Shown here: positions 55,182 to 62,847 of the stretch, piece after piece
How positions within the stretch are numbered: the first letter of the stretch is position 1
Layout: each line of letters opens with the position of its first letter
NCBI RefSeq assembly: GCF_023612255.1
Contig: NZ_CP063231.1
Span: forward strand, 1 to 64,000
Direction of reading: 5' to 3'
Length of the DNA: 64,000 nucleotides
DNA from: Luteibacter flocculans
Lineage (GTDB): Bacteria > Pseudomonadota > Gammaproteobacteria > Xanthomonadales > Rhodanobacteraceae
Position numbers and translations under genes: made by a program
The notes under the pieces: generated by a model
Told to the model about the DNA's origin: nothing
Databases searched by the model: none
Seen by the model: the letters and a program-made list of their open reading frames with translations, nothing else

Positions 55182-55193
55182 GTAAACGATTAC
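55182..55193. promoter_or_regulatory. LacI-type operator upstream of the GH3 gene
   Basis: GTAAACGATTAC differs from the 46681 palindrome by one base. It is 35 bp upstream of the GH3 ATG, a position expected to overlap the promoter or transcription start. Confidence 0.7.
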
Positions 55194-55253
55194 ATCCGGT
55201 CAAATACGCGCGCAGACGCAGAGAATCGGGCCACTTGGGCCCGTCGTGACGAC

Positions 55254-56831
55254 TCAGCGTGCGGGTTCGGGAGCGCGGGGCCAGGCCCAGATGCTGCAGG
55301 GATCGCCTTCGCGTCCACGACGTCGTGTCGCCACGCCGAGCCAGGCGAAGCCTACACCCATGGCGATCGCAACGAGATCGGCGCCGATCACGGCATAGCG
55401 TCCTTCGGCCAGGCTGCGCAGGAGTCGGTCGCTGTGGAGCGCTACATCGAGCAGCCCCACGGCCACGCTGGCGATGGCCGTGGCGAACAGCAGATCGACG
55501 GCGGCGCGTGCCGGTTGGCGCCACAGCGTCCAGCCGATGGCCGCGGCGACCACGGCGAAGAACGTCGGCTTCACCACGGCGTTGGGTTCCGCCCCCGCCA
55601 GCGGGCCCAGCAGGTTGGCGAGAAACGCGACGGAGACGCCAAGGCAGGTGCCGAGGCAGATACCCACGGTGGCGATCGCCATCGCGCGCACCTTTCGCGG
55701 CTGATCCGCATGCCGGCGTTTGCGCCGGGATTCGACGTAGAGCAAGTTGCCGGAATAGAACAGGAAGGCGCCGGCAAGACCGAGCAGGAAATAGAGCCAG
55801 CGCAGCGAGAGACCGCCGAAGGTGCCGAAGTGCAGGCCGAAGATGGCCGAATGCGTCGCGTGGTTCGCGTCGCGCGCACCCGCCAGTTGAAGATTGAGCA
55901 CGCGCCCGTCGATCGCATCGAGCGCCACCGCACCGTATTCGCCCAGCGCCTTCGTGGACGTTCCGCGGACTTCCGCCGTCGCGCCTTGTCGCCCGTAATG
56001 CACGTAACGCATGTAATCCGGCGAGAAGTCGGCGGCCCCGGCGGCGAGCGCGGCCTGCCGCGCACGTGCACCCAGCTCGGCCGGGGACAGCATCGTGGCC
56101 GTACCGCCCTTGTCTTGCGTGGCGGGCATTGCACTGGTCGCACGGTCGTACGCAGGCATCAGCTTGCCGCCGAACGTCAGCGTGTTGAAAGCCATCAACG
56201 TCACCAGCGAGAGACACAGCAGCGCGCCTGTCACCGCGAAAATGATGTGGAAGGGCAGGCTGAGGATGCCGATCACGTTATGCGCGTCCTGCCACAGCCG
56301 CTTGAGGTTGTGGCCAGGGCGAAGCGCAAACAGATCGCGCAGCAGGTGGGGCAGGTGGATCAACAGGCCGGTTACCAAGGCCAGACCGTAGATCACGCTG
56401 ACAACACCCATCAAGTAGATGCCGACCTTGGGAATGCCGAGGTCGTAGTGCAGTTCGTAGACGAAGTCGGCCAGACCGTGTTCGTGGTCCTCGGCGTCAT
56501 GCGCCGCGCCGCTGTCGAGTGTCTGCGTCTTCCAGCCGTCCTTGTCCATCCAGTACGCCGTCACCTCATGGGACGGATGGTCGGCGGGGAAGGTCACGCC
56601 GATCTGCTCGCGTGCCGCGGGATGCTTCGCGACGATGTCGGCCAGCAGCGCATGCGCGCGATCCATGCTGTCGGCTCGCGCTTCCTCCACATGCGGCATG
56701 GCCCAGATGTCGATCTCCTCGTGGAACATCGTCAGCGCGCCGGCATAGAAGGCGACGAACAAGGCGAAGCCGGCGAGCAGACCGGTCCAGGTGTGTACGG
56801 TGGTGAAGGTGCGGAGCGTGGACGTTTTCAT
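55254..56831 (-). CDS. PepSY-associated membrane protein (iron-uptake reductase-like)
   Basis: The 525-residue inner-membrane protein has the PepSY-TM pattern: an N-terminal helix with His (TTVHTWTGLLAGFALFVAFYAG), WAMPH, a periplasmic PepSY-type part, then FVYELHYDLG, DAHNVIGILSLPFHIIFAVTGA and FGLHFGTFGG, where paired histidines could hold haem. Such proteins accompany siderophore receptors and may reduce ferric chelates. Three or four extra helices fill the C-terminus. The ATG at 56831 directly follows the preceding small gene. Confidence 0.85.
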   Translation of the reverse strand: MKTSTLRTFTTVHTWTGLLAGFALFVAFYAGALTMFHEEIDIWAMPHVEEARADSMDRAHALLADIVAKHPAAREQIGVTFPADHPSHEVTAYWMDKDGWKTQTLDSGAAHDAEDHEHGLADFVYELHYDLGIPKVGIYLMGVVSVIYGLALVTGLLIHLPHLLRDLFALRPGHNLKRLWQDAHNVIGILSLPFHIIFAVTGALLCLSLVTLMAFNTLTFGGKLMPAYDRATSAMPATQDKGGTATMLSPAELGARARQAALAAGAADFSPDYMRYVHYGRQGATAEVRGTSTKALGEYGAVALDAIDGRVLNLQLAGARDANHATHSAIFGLHFGTFGGLSLRWLYFLLGLAGAFLFYSGNLLYVESRRKRRHADQPRKVRAMAIATVGICLGTCLGVSVAFLANLLGPLAGAEPNAVVKPTFFAVVAAAIGWTLWRQPARAAVDLLFATAIASVAVGLLDVALHSDRLLRSLAEGRYAVIGADLVAIAMGVGFAWLGVATRRRGREGDPCSIWAWPRAPEPAR

Positions 56832-56835
56832 GGGT

Positions 56836-57099
56836 TCACAGCCCCGGCATCGTCTGTTTGGCGAGGTAGAGCGCGGCAAACGCGCCAAGATTCGCCACGG
56901 CCAGCCACGCCCACGCACGGGCGCCGCTGGTAAAGAGAAATGTGGCAGCCATCACGCCGGTCCAGAGCGGGAAGAACGCGACCAGCATCGGTATGACCAC
57001 GGCCTCGCTCGATGCCGGCCACAGCCAGATCGCGAGGGAAATCAACGCCATGGATAGCGGCAGACCGAGCAGGATGCCAGCAAGGGCCTTGGCGAGCAT
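56836..57099 (-). CDS. Small membrane protein, DUF3649-like
   Basis: This is an 87-residue protein with three predicted helices: AKALAGILLGLPLSMALISLAIWL, VVIPMLVAFFPLWTGVMAATFLF and WAWLAVANLGAFAALYLA. Its position between a DUF3325-like gene and a PepSY gene, together with the ARAWAWLAV segment, suggests the DUF3649 'iron uptake' family. Its ATG overlaps the previous stop by one base. Assignment rests on context and general pattern. Confidence 0.6.
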   Translation of the reverse strand: MLAKALAGILLGLPLSMALISLAIWLWPASSEAVVIPMLVAFFPLWTGVMAATFLFTSGARAWAWLAVANLGAFAALYLAKQTMPGL

Positions 57100-57368
57100 C
57101 AGCGTCGACTCCGCTCGGCGGCGGGTCGGACCAGCCAGACCAGATAAGGCAGGGCGACCGCGCCCAGCATCAGCGCGGTCAGCGCCGCGAAGAAGCCCGG
57201 CAGGGACGTCGCACTCGCCACCCAGGCCAGCACGGCGACGACGGCGAGCGCGGCGGCCGCCAAGCGCGCCCCACGCCCCAACGGATGACGCAGCAGACGC
57301 TGATGGGAAGAGGCGAGATAGAAGAACGCGATAGCGGCGAAGGCCGCCACGCAGCCGAGGACATCCAT
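57099..57368 (-). CDS. Small membrane protein, DUF3325-like
   Basis: The 89-residue protein begins MDVLGCVAAFAAIAFFYLASSH and has three helices, with the short basic loop HQRLLRHPLGRG after the first, as in DUF3325 proteins of iron-uptake operons. It is the first gene of the three-gene unit and follows a Fur-box-like palindrome by 22 bp. A longer open frame upstream has no support. Confidence 0.6.
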   Translation of the reverse strand: MDVLGCVAAFAAIAFFYLASSHQRLLRHPLGRGARLAAAALAVVAVLAWVASATSLPGFFAALTALMLGAVALPYLVWLVRPAAERSRR

Positions 57369-57390
57369 GGGCGTGACCGTGGGGATTGAT

Positions 57391-57405
57391 TGATAATTAT
57401 TATCA
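57391..57405 (-). promoter_or_regulatory. Fur box
   Basis: TGATAATTATTATCA is a perfect inverted repeat about a central T and matches the GATAAT-type Fur consensus; the preceding GATTGATAAT extends it. It is 22 bp upstream of the DUF3325-like start codon and is the most AT-rich stretch nearby. It indicates iron repression of the PepSY operon. Confidence 0.8.
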
Positions 57406-57599
57406 TCTGCGCCCCTGCGGTCAAATTCGCCACTGCTCAAGTTTTGACCAACCCAACCGTTAACTGAATACGGGGTTGCGGTGAAACTAGCGTTAAGTGG
57501 CCTCGTTAAATTAGGATTAACACCCCACCGATCATCGCCATGGGCCATCTCGCTCTGCGATGCGACAGGAATATTCGATAACACCTTGATGTAGCAGCC

Positions 57600-58034
57600 A
57601 TGTTGACCACCGCCCTCATTGTCACGACCGTCCTTGCCTTCGCCTTCGCGATGGCCTCGGTCCGACGCATTCCGGAGGGTCAGGTCTACAGCGTGCGCCG
57701 TCTTGGCCGTGGCCCCGCCTTGCTGACCGCCGGCACGCACGTGGTGCTGCCGGTGCTCGATCGCGTCGCCCACAAGATCGATCTCGGTGGCCAGGTGCTG
57801 CGCTTCGAGGGCGGCACCGTCTACTGGCAGGTGCTCGAGCCCGAAGTCGCCGACGAAGTGATCGACGAGGCGCCGGAGCTGATCCGCACCAACGTGGTGG
57901 CCGCCCTGCGTGACGCCAGCACCGCGCACCAGGCCGACCGCCGTGCCGTCGGCACGCAGCTCAAGCACGCCATGAACGGCTCGCTCCGTGCGCGCGGCAT
58001 GCTCGTCACCCGCGTCGAACTCGACGCCGCCTGA
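57600..58034 (+). CDS. Short SPFH/band-7-like membrane-anchored protein
   Basis: The 144-residue protein has an N-terminal helix (TTALIVTTVLAFAFAMASV) and then RRIPEGQVYSVRRLGRGPALLTAGTHVVLPVLDRVAHKIDL, which resembles the opening of stomatin/prohibitin (band-7) proteins. The rest, with RTNVVAALRDASTA and LRARGMLVTRVELDA, is shorter than a full SPFH domain. The 231-bp region upstream holds the Fur box and several GTTAA repeats but no gene. It precedes rsmG by 66 bp. Function unknown. Confidence 0.65.
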   Translation: MLTTALIVTTVLAFAFAMASVRRIPEGQVYSVRRLGRGPALLTAGTHVVLPVLDRVAHKIDLGGQVLRFEGGTVYWQVLEPEVADEVIDEAPELIRTNVVAALRDASTAHQADRRAVGTQLKHAMNGSLRARGMLVTRVELDAA

Positions 58035-58100
58035 TTCCACGCTGGCGCCATCGCGCCAGCGCTTTCATACTTTGCGCCCCTCGCCCGATCCCACGACGGC

Positions 58101-58730
58101 ATGACCGCGCGCGAAACCCTCAAAGCTCAACTCGAAAACGGTGTGTCCACGCTGGGCATCGCCTTACCGGACGGCGCCGTCGAGCGTCTGCTCGACTACC
58201 GCGAGCTACTCGAACGCTGGAACGCCGCCTACAACTTGACCGCCGTGCGCGACGATCAGGCGATGATCGCGCGTCACCTGCTCGACTCGCTGGCGATCCT
58301 CCCCTATGTGCAAGGCCGATCGCTGGCCGACCTCGGCACGGGTCCGGGGCTTCCGGGTATCCCCCTCGCCATCGCGGAGCCTGCGCGCGAGGTGCTGATG
58401 GTGGACTCCAATGGCAAGAAGGTCCGCTTCCTGCGCGAGGCGATCCGCTCGTTGAAGCTCGCGAACGCACGTGCCGAGCAAAGCCGGGTGGAGGACGTGG
58501 AAGGCACGTTCGAGTGCATCACCGCCCGCGCTTTCGCCTCGCTGGCCGACATGCTCGGCTGGGGCGGCCACCTGCTGGCACCGAACGGCATCTGGCTCGC
58601 CATGAAGGGCCGCCACCCCGCGGAAGAACTGGACGGCGTGCCCGAGGGCTTCCGCGTGGAAGCGATCCACACGCTTGCCGTACCGGGCGTCGAGGGCGAG
58701 CGCCACCTCGTGGTCATTCGCCGCGCTTGA
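58101..58730 (+). CDS. rsmG: 16S rRNA (guanine-N7) methyltransferase RsmG
   Basis: RsmG (GidB) methylates G527 of 16S rRNA using S-adenosylmethionine. The 209-residue protein has RWNAAYNLTAVRD, HLLDSLAILPYV, the SAM-binding LADLGTGPGLPGIPLAI and VDSNGKKVRFLREA. It heads the common rsmG-parA-parB gene order; a 153-bp gap with a repeat remnant separates it from parA. Confidence 0.96.
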   Translation: MTARETLKAQLENGVSTLGIALPDGAVERLLDYRELLERWNAAYNLTAVRDDQAMIARHLLDSLAILPYVQGRSLADLGTGPGLPGIPLAIAEPAREVLMVDSNGKKVRFLREAIRSLKLANARAEQSRVEDVEGTFECITARAFASLADMLGWGGHLLAPNGIWLAMKGRHPAEELDGVPEGFRVEAIHTLAVPGVEGERHLVVIRRA

Positions 58731-58780
58731 TCCGCCTCGGTATCGCGCTGCGGAGGATCGGTTCCGTCATCGCCGGCATG

Positions 58781-58827
58781 TCCTCGCCATCGCGATGCCG
58801 TCGGCGCAAGGCGCGCTCCTACAGGGA
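58781..58827 (-). repeat. GTAGGAGC-type REP remnant
   Basis: On the minus strand the sequence starts TCCCTGTAGGAGCGCGCCT, continues through TGCGCCGACGGC and ends CGCGATGGCGAGGA. The palindrome CATCGCGATG (58788-58797) lies inside. GTAGGAGC-type elements are widespread in Pseudomonas and Xanthomonad genomes. It differs from the 83-bp GTGGGAGCC family in this window. Confidence 0.55.
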
Positions 58828-58883
58828 TGCGGGTGGGATGGTACGCTAACGCCCTTTCCGCGCACGGTAGCTACCGGTAACCC

Positions 58884-59720
58884 ATGGCCCGCATCATCGC
58901 AGTCGCCAATCAGAAGGGCGGCGTCGGCAAGACCACCACCTCCGTGAACCTCGCTGCGGCGCTGGCCGCTGCGAAGCGCAAGGTGCTGCTCGTCGACTTC
59001 GATCCCCAGGGCAATGCCACGATGGCGTCGGGCGTGGACAAGCACGAGACCAAGCCGAACGGCTGCGAAGTGCTGCTCGGCGAGGCCGCGATCGCCGACG
59101 TGCTGGTACGCACGGAAGCCGGTTTCGACCTGCTGCCTGGCAACGGCGACCTCACGGCCGCCGAGTTGAAGCTGATGGACGGCCTCGCTCGCGAGCAGCG
59201 CCTGAAGGAGCAGCTCGCGAAGGTCGCGGACCGTTACGACACCATCCTGATCGACTGCCCTCCGTCGCTGCACCTGCTCACGCTGAATGCGCTGACCGCG
59301 GCCGATGGCGTGCTGATCCCCGTGCAATGCGAGTATTTCGCGCTCGAAGGGCTGTCGAGCCTGCTCGACACCATCGAGGCCGTGCGCCAGCGCCTGAACC
59401 CGCGGTTGGAAGTGGAAGGCCTGCTGCGCACGATGTACGACGTGCGCAACAACCTCGGCAACGAGGTCTCGGCGCAGCTCACCCAGCATTTCGGCGACAA
59501 GGTGCTGCGCTCGATCATCCCGCGCAACGTGCGTCTGGCCGAGGCGCCCAGCCATGGTCAGCCGATCCATCTGTACGATCGCGGTTCGCGCGGCGCCATC
59601 GCCTATATCGGTCTGGCGGGCGAGATCATCCGCCGCGAGCGCGTGCTGAATGCACAGGGCGGCGACACCGTGAGCGAGCTCGATGAAGCCGCACCGGGCG
59701 CCGCTCCGACGACTCCTTAA
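58884..59720 (+). CDS. parA: Chromosome-partitioning ATPase ParA
   Basis: ParA (Soj) is the Walker-type ATPase that moves ParB-bound origins. The 278-residue protein has the deviant Walker [10 protein letters not shown] near residue 10, VDFDPQGNA and the [15 protein letters not shown] region. It has no N-terminal helix-turn-helix, so it is the chromosomal type. parB follows after 13 bp. Confidence 0.95.
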   Translation: MARIIAVANQKGGVGKTTTSVNLAAALAAAKRKVLLVDFDPQGNATMASGVDKHETKPNGCEVLLGEAAIADVLVRTEAGFDLLPGNGDLTAAELKLMDGLAREQRLKEQLAKVADRYDTILIDCPPSLHLLTLNALTAADGVLIPVQCEYFALEGLSSLLDTIEAVRQRLNPRLEVEGLLRTMYDVRNNLGNEVSAQLTQHFGDKVLRSIIPRNVRLAEAPSHGQPIHLYDRGSRGAIAYIGLAGEIIRRERVLNAQGGDTVSELDEAAPGAAPTTP

Positions 59721-59733
59721 GGAACAGCAATCC

Positions 59734-60606
59734 ATGGCAGCAGCGAAGAAACGTGGACTCGGCCGTGGCCTCGACGCCCTGCTCGGCGGTGGCGCCGGTC
59801 CCGCTGCCGCGCCGTCGATCATCGAACAGGAAGGCGAACTGCGCACCCTGCCGATCCAGCAGATTCAGGCCGGTAAGTATCAGCCGCGCCGCCACTGGAA
59901 CGACGAGGCGCTCGATGAGCTGGCCGCCTCGATCAAGGCGCAGGGGCTGATCCAGCCCGTGGTGGTCCGCGCCATCGGCAAGAACAGCTACGAGCTCATT
60001 GCGGGCGAACGTCGCTGGCGCGCGGCACAGCGCGCGTCGATGAGCGAGATCCCGGCGCTGGTCAAGGACGTGCCCGAGCAGTCCGTGCTCGCCATGGCGC
60101 TGATCGAGAACATCCAGCGCCAGGAACTCACTCCGCTGGAAGAAGCGCAGGCCCTCCAGCGCCTGATCGACGAATTCGACCTTACCCACCAGCAGGCCGC
60201 CGACGCCGTTGGCCGCTCGCGTGCCGCGGTGTCGAACCTGCTCCGCCTCATGGAGCTTCCGGCGTCGATCAAGCAATTGCTCGACGAGAGCAAGCTGGAA
60301 ATGGGCCATGCCCGAGCGCTGCTGACCCTGCCGGCCACGGTCGCAGAGCCGCTCGCCCTGGAAGCGGCGCGCAACGGCTGGACCGTGCGCGAACTGGAAG
60401 AGGCCGCGCGCAAGGCGCAGGTGGCGCCCAAGGGCAAGGCCAAGTCCGCCACCGTCGACCCGAACATCGCCAACCTCGAGCGCGAGCTGGCCGAGCGCTT
60501 TGCCACCCGTGTCGAAGTGGCCCATGGTCGCGGCGGCAAGGGCAAGCTGGTCATCCACTACCACAGCCTCGACGAGCTGGACGGCATCCTCAGCAAGGTC
60601 CGCTGA
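59734..60606 (+). CDS. parB: Chromosome-partitioning protein ParB
   Basis: ParB binds parS and loads SMC. The 290-residue protein has the N-terminal RGLGRGLDALL, the CTPase/nuclease-like domain with GERRWRAAQ and ALIENIQRQELTPLEEAQ, a helix-turn-helix (QQAADAVGRSRAAVSNLLRL) and a C-terminal dimer domain (LVIHYHSLDELDGIL). AAGGAA (59719-59724) precedes the ATG at 59734. No good parS (TGTTCCACGTGGAACA type) was found in the window. Confidence 0.95.
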   Translation: MAAAKKRGLGRGLDALLGGGAGPAAAPSIIEQEGELRTLPIQQIQAGKYQPRRHWNDEALDELAASIKAQGLIQPVVVRAIGKNSYELIAGERRWRAAQRASMSEIPALVKDVPEQSVLAMALIENIQRQELTPLEEAQALQRLIDEFDLTHQQAADAVGRSRAAVSNLLRLMELPASIKQLLDESKLEMGHARALLTLPATVAEPLALEAARNGWTVRELEEAARKAQVAPKGKAKSATVDPNIANLERELAERFATRVEVAHGRGGKGKLVIHYHSLDELDGILSKVR

Positions 60607-60628
60607 TACACCTTGTAAGGGAACCACC

Positions 60629-61162
60629 ATGGCTCCGGTCAAAGAGGGTGTGAATCCCAAGCAGCGCCAGTACGAAGCCATGGTGCGCGCCCTGTCGGCG
60701 GACCTGTACCGTTACGCCTTCTGGTTGTCGCGTTCCGAGACCGTCGCCCAGGACCTCGTCCAGGAGACGTTCCTGCGCGCGTGGAAGAACCTCGACGCGT
60801 TGCGCGACGCGGAGGCGGCCAAGCCGTGGCTGATCACGATCCTGCGCCGCGAACATGCGCGTTTGTACGAGCGCAAGCGCCTGGACACCGTCGAACTGGA
60901 CGACAACGTGCCCGAGGACACCGCCTTCGCCAGCCCCGAGCGCAGCGGCGACGCGGCGCAGGTGCGCGAGGCCATGCTCAAGTTGCCAGACAAGTACCGC
61001 GACCCGCTGGCCATGCAGGTGCTCGGCGGCATGAGCTGCGATGAGATCGCGGAAAGCACCGGCCAGCAGCCCGGCGCGGTCATGACCCAGTTGTTTCGTG
61101 CCCGGCAGCGACTCAAGGCGCTACTCGGTGGACGTGCCGCGGCGGAGGGAGCCCGGAAATGA
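60629..61162 (+). CDS. ECF-type RNA polymerase sigma factor
   Basis: This 177-residue sigma factor has region 2 (YRYAFWLSRSETVAQDLVQETFLRAW) and region 4 (KLPDKYRDPLAMQVLGGMSCDEIAE, GAVMTQLFRARQRLKALL) without a long C-terminal extension. TAAGGGA precedes the ATG at 60629. It begins only 22 bp after parB, so it may be cotranscribed with the partition genes. Its stop overlaps the next gene by four bases, the pattern of a sigma/anti-sigma pair. Confidence 0.9.
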   Translation: MAPVKEGVNPKQRQYEAMVRALSADLYRYAFWLSRSETVAQDLVQETFLRAWKNLDALRDAEAAKPWLITILRREHARLYERKRLDTVELDDNVPEDTAFASPERSGDAAQVREAMLKLPDKYRDPLAMQVLGGMSCDEIAESTGQQPGAVMTQLFRARQRLKALLGGRAAAEGARK

Positions 61163-61893
61163 ATTGCCTCGATTTCCGCCGCCGGATCGGTGCCGAGCCG
61201 CGCTCGCGCGATCCCGAATTGCTGGCCCATCGCGACGCCTGCAAGGACGGCTGCGCAGCGTTCTGGCAGCGCGCTCAGCGCTTCGAGGACGACATCGAGG
61301 CGGCCATGGCCGTAGCCATTCCGGAAGGCCTTGCCGACCGGATCCTGCTGGCCCAGGCCACCGGCGAGCGCCGTCGCCAGCTCGTGCGGCGCCGGACCTG
61401 GATGGCCCTCGCGGCGTCGGTGCTGATCGGGTTGGCGGGCGGCGGCATGCTGTGGCGCCAGGCCGACCTGAACTCCCTGCCCGCCCTCGCCGTGGCGCAC
61501 ATGCCCGGGGAACTGGATTCACTGGACCTCACCCAACCGATGACGGACGCCCAGGTCGAGGCCGGTTTCGTCGGCCGCGCCACGCGCTTGAAGGGTCCGG
61601 CGCCGGCCGACGTTACCTACGTGCACGACTGCACCGTGGGCCCGTACCCCGCGATCCACCTCGTGACGCGGATGAACGACGAGCCCGTCGTGGCGCTCTA
61701 CATGCCCGGCAAGATGACCTCGAAGACGGCCGACTTCCAGCGCGATGGCTGGGAGGGGCGCCAAGTAGCGCTCAGCGGCGGCACGCTCGTTGTGATGGCG
61801 CAGGGCGCCAGCCGCAGCACGATGGACGCCGTGGAACGCGGCTGGCGGGCCGCCATTGAAGGGCCGGCGGGCCAGCGCGTCGGCCGGATCTGA
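61159..61893 (+). CDS. DUF3379 protein, probable anti-sigma factor
   Basis: The 244-residue protein has an N-terminal cytoplasmic part with conserved Cys/His (MNCLDFRRR, LAHRDACKDGC), one membrane helix (TWMALAASVLIGLAGGGMLW, about residues 80-100) and a C-terminal periplasmic domain (VTYVHDCTVGPYPAIHLV). This zinc-finger-like head plus single helix plan fits an anti-sigma factor for the overlapping ECF sigma gene. The anti-sigma role is inferred from context. Confidence 0.85.
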   Translation: MNCLDFRRRIGAEPRSRDPELLAHRDACKDGCAAFWQRAQRFEDDIEAAMAVAIPEGLADRILLAQATGERRRQLVRRRTWMALAASVLIGLAGGGMLWRQADLNSLPALAVAHMPGELDSLDLTQPMTDAQVEAGFVGRATRLKGPAPADVTYVHDCTVGPYPAIHLVTRMNDEPVVALYMPGKMTSKTADFQRDGWEGRQVALSGGTLVVMAQGASRSTMDAVERGWRAAIEGPAGQRVGRI

Positions 61894-61914
61894 AGTCAGG
61901 CTTTCCTCGTCCTT

Positions 61915-61996
61915 GTGGGAGCCGCCATGGCGGCGAGAAGCCAACGAAGCGGTGTAGCCGTGAGCAAGCTCCGATCGCCAGCAGGCTGGCTTCCAC
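61915..61996 (-). repeat. REPIN-like inverted-repeat element, copy 3 (82 bp, reversed)
   Basis: Read on the minus strand, the unit runs from GTGGAAGCC (61996-61988) to GGCTCCCAC (61923-61915) and aligns with copies 1 and 2, including CACCGCTTCGTTGGCTTC. It lies in the 210-bp gap between the DUF3379 gene and the glycosyltransferase gene. Confidence 0.85.
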
Positions 61997-62103
61997 CGGC
62001 ACATTCCCTCGCCGCTATAGCGATCCCCACAATTCGGTGACGGTGTCCCCCGCTGGCGGCTTGGGCGATAATGCCGCCTCAATCTCCCTGCCCCGGAACC
62101 GCG

Positions 62104-62820
62104 ATGACCGACCTCGCCGTGGTCGTGCCCGTCTTCAACGAGCGCGACAACATCCCGCCCCTCCTCGCCGAGATCGCATCGGCCCTGCGCGGACGGATCG
62201 ACTTCGAGATCATCTACGTCGACGACGACAGTACCGACGACAGCGTGGCCGTGCTCACGGCGGCGAAGGCGCAGTACCCGGAACTGCGGATCATCCGCCA
62301 CGTGACCCGCAGCGGGCAGAGCACCGCCGTGTGGAACGGTGTTCGCGCCGCGCGCGCGCCGTGGATCGCCACGCTCGATGGGGATGGGCAGAACGATCCC
62401 GCCGATATTCCCAAGCTGCTCGCGGCGCGTGCCGGCGCTGCGGCCGATTTGAAACTGTTCGCTGGCTGGCGCGTCACACGCCGCGACAGCTTCAACAAGC
62501 GCATTTCCTCGAAGGTCGCCAACGCGGTGCGTTCGCGCATGCTGCGCGACGACACGCCGGACACCGGCTGCGGCTTGAAGCTGTTCGAGCGCGAAACCTT
62601 CCTGCGCCTGCCCTACTTCGACCACATGCATCGCTACCTGCCGGCGCTGGTGAAGCGCGCAGGTTTCGCGAGCCAGAGCGTGCCCGTGAGCCACCGCCCG
62701 CGCACGGCCGGCAGCTCGAAGTACGGCATGCTCGATCGTCTGTGGGTGGGCCTGGCCGATCTTCGCGGTGTGGCCTGGCTGATGCGTCGCGCCAAGGTGA
62801 CGCGTACCGAGGAAATCTAG
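62104..62820 (+). CDS. Family-2 glycosyltransferase (dolichol-phosphate mannosyltransferase-like)
   Basis: This 238-residue GT2 enzyme has VVVPVFNERDNIPPLLAEI, the nucleotide-sugar Asp cluster YVDDDSTDDS, ATLDGDGQNDP and the later MHRYLPALVKRAG, RTAGSSKYG segments. It resembles DPM1/ArnC-type transferases acting on polyprenyl phosphate but has no C-terminal membrane helices. The frame is open 11 codons upstream; the ATG at 62104 after CCGCG is chosen for the family start. Sugar and acceptor unknown. Confidence 0.88.
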   Translation: MTDLAVVVPVFNERDNIPPLLAEIASALRGRIDFEIIYVDDDSTDDSVAVLTAAKAQYPELRIIRHVTRSGQSTAVWNGVRAARAPWIATLDGDGQNDPADIPKLLAARAGAAADLKLFAGWRVTRRDSFNKRISSKVANAVRSRMLRDDTPDTGCGLKLFERETFLRLPYFDHMHRYLPALVKRAGFASQSVPVSHRPRTAGSSKYGMLDRLWVGLADLRGVAWLMRRAKVTRTEEI

Positions 62821-62847
62821 GGCCCGATCGGAGCGCTGGCGGCGCGC

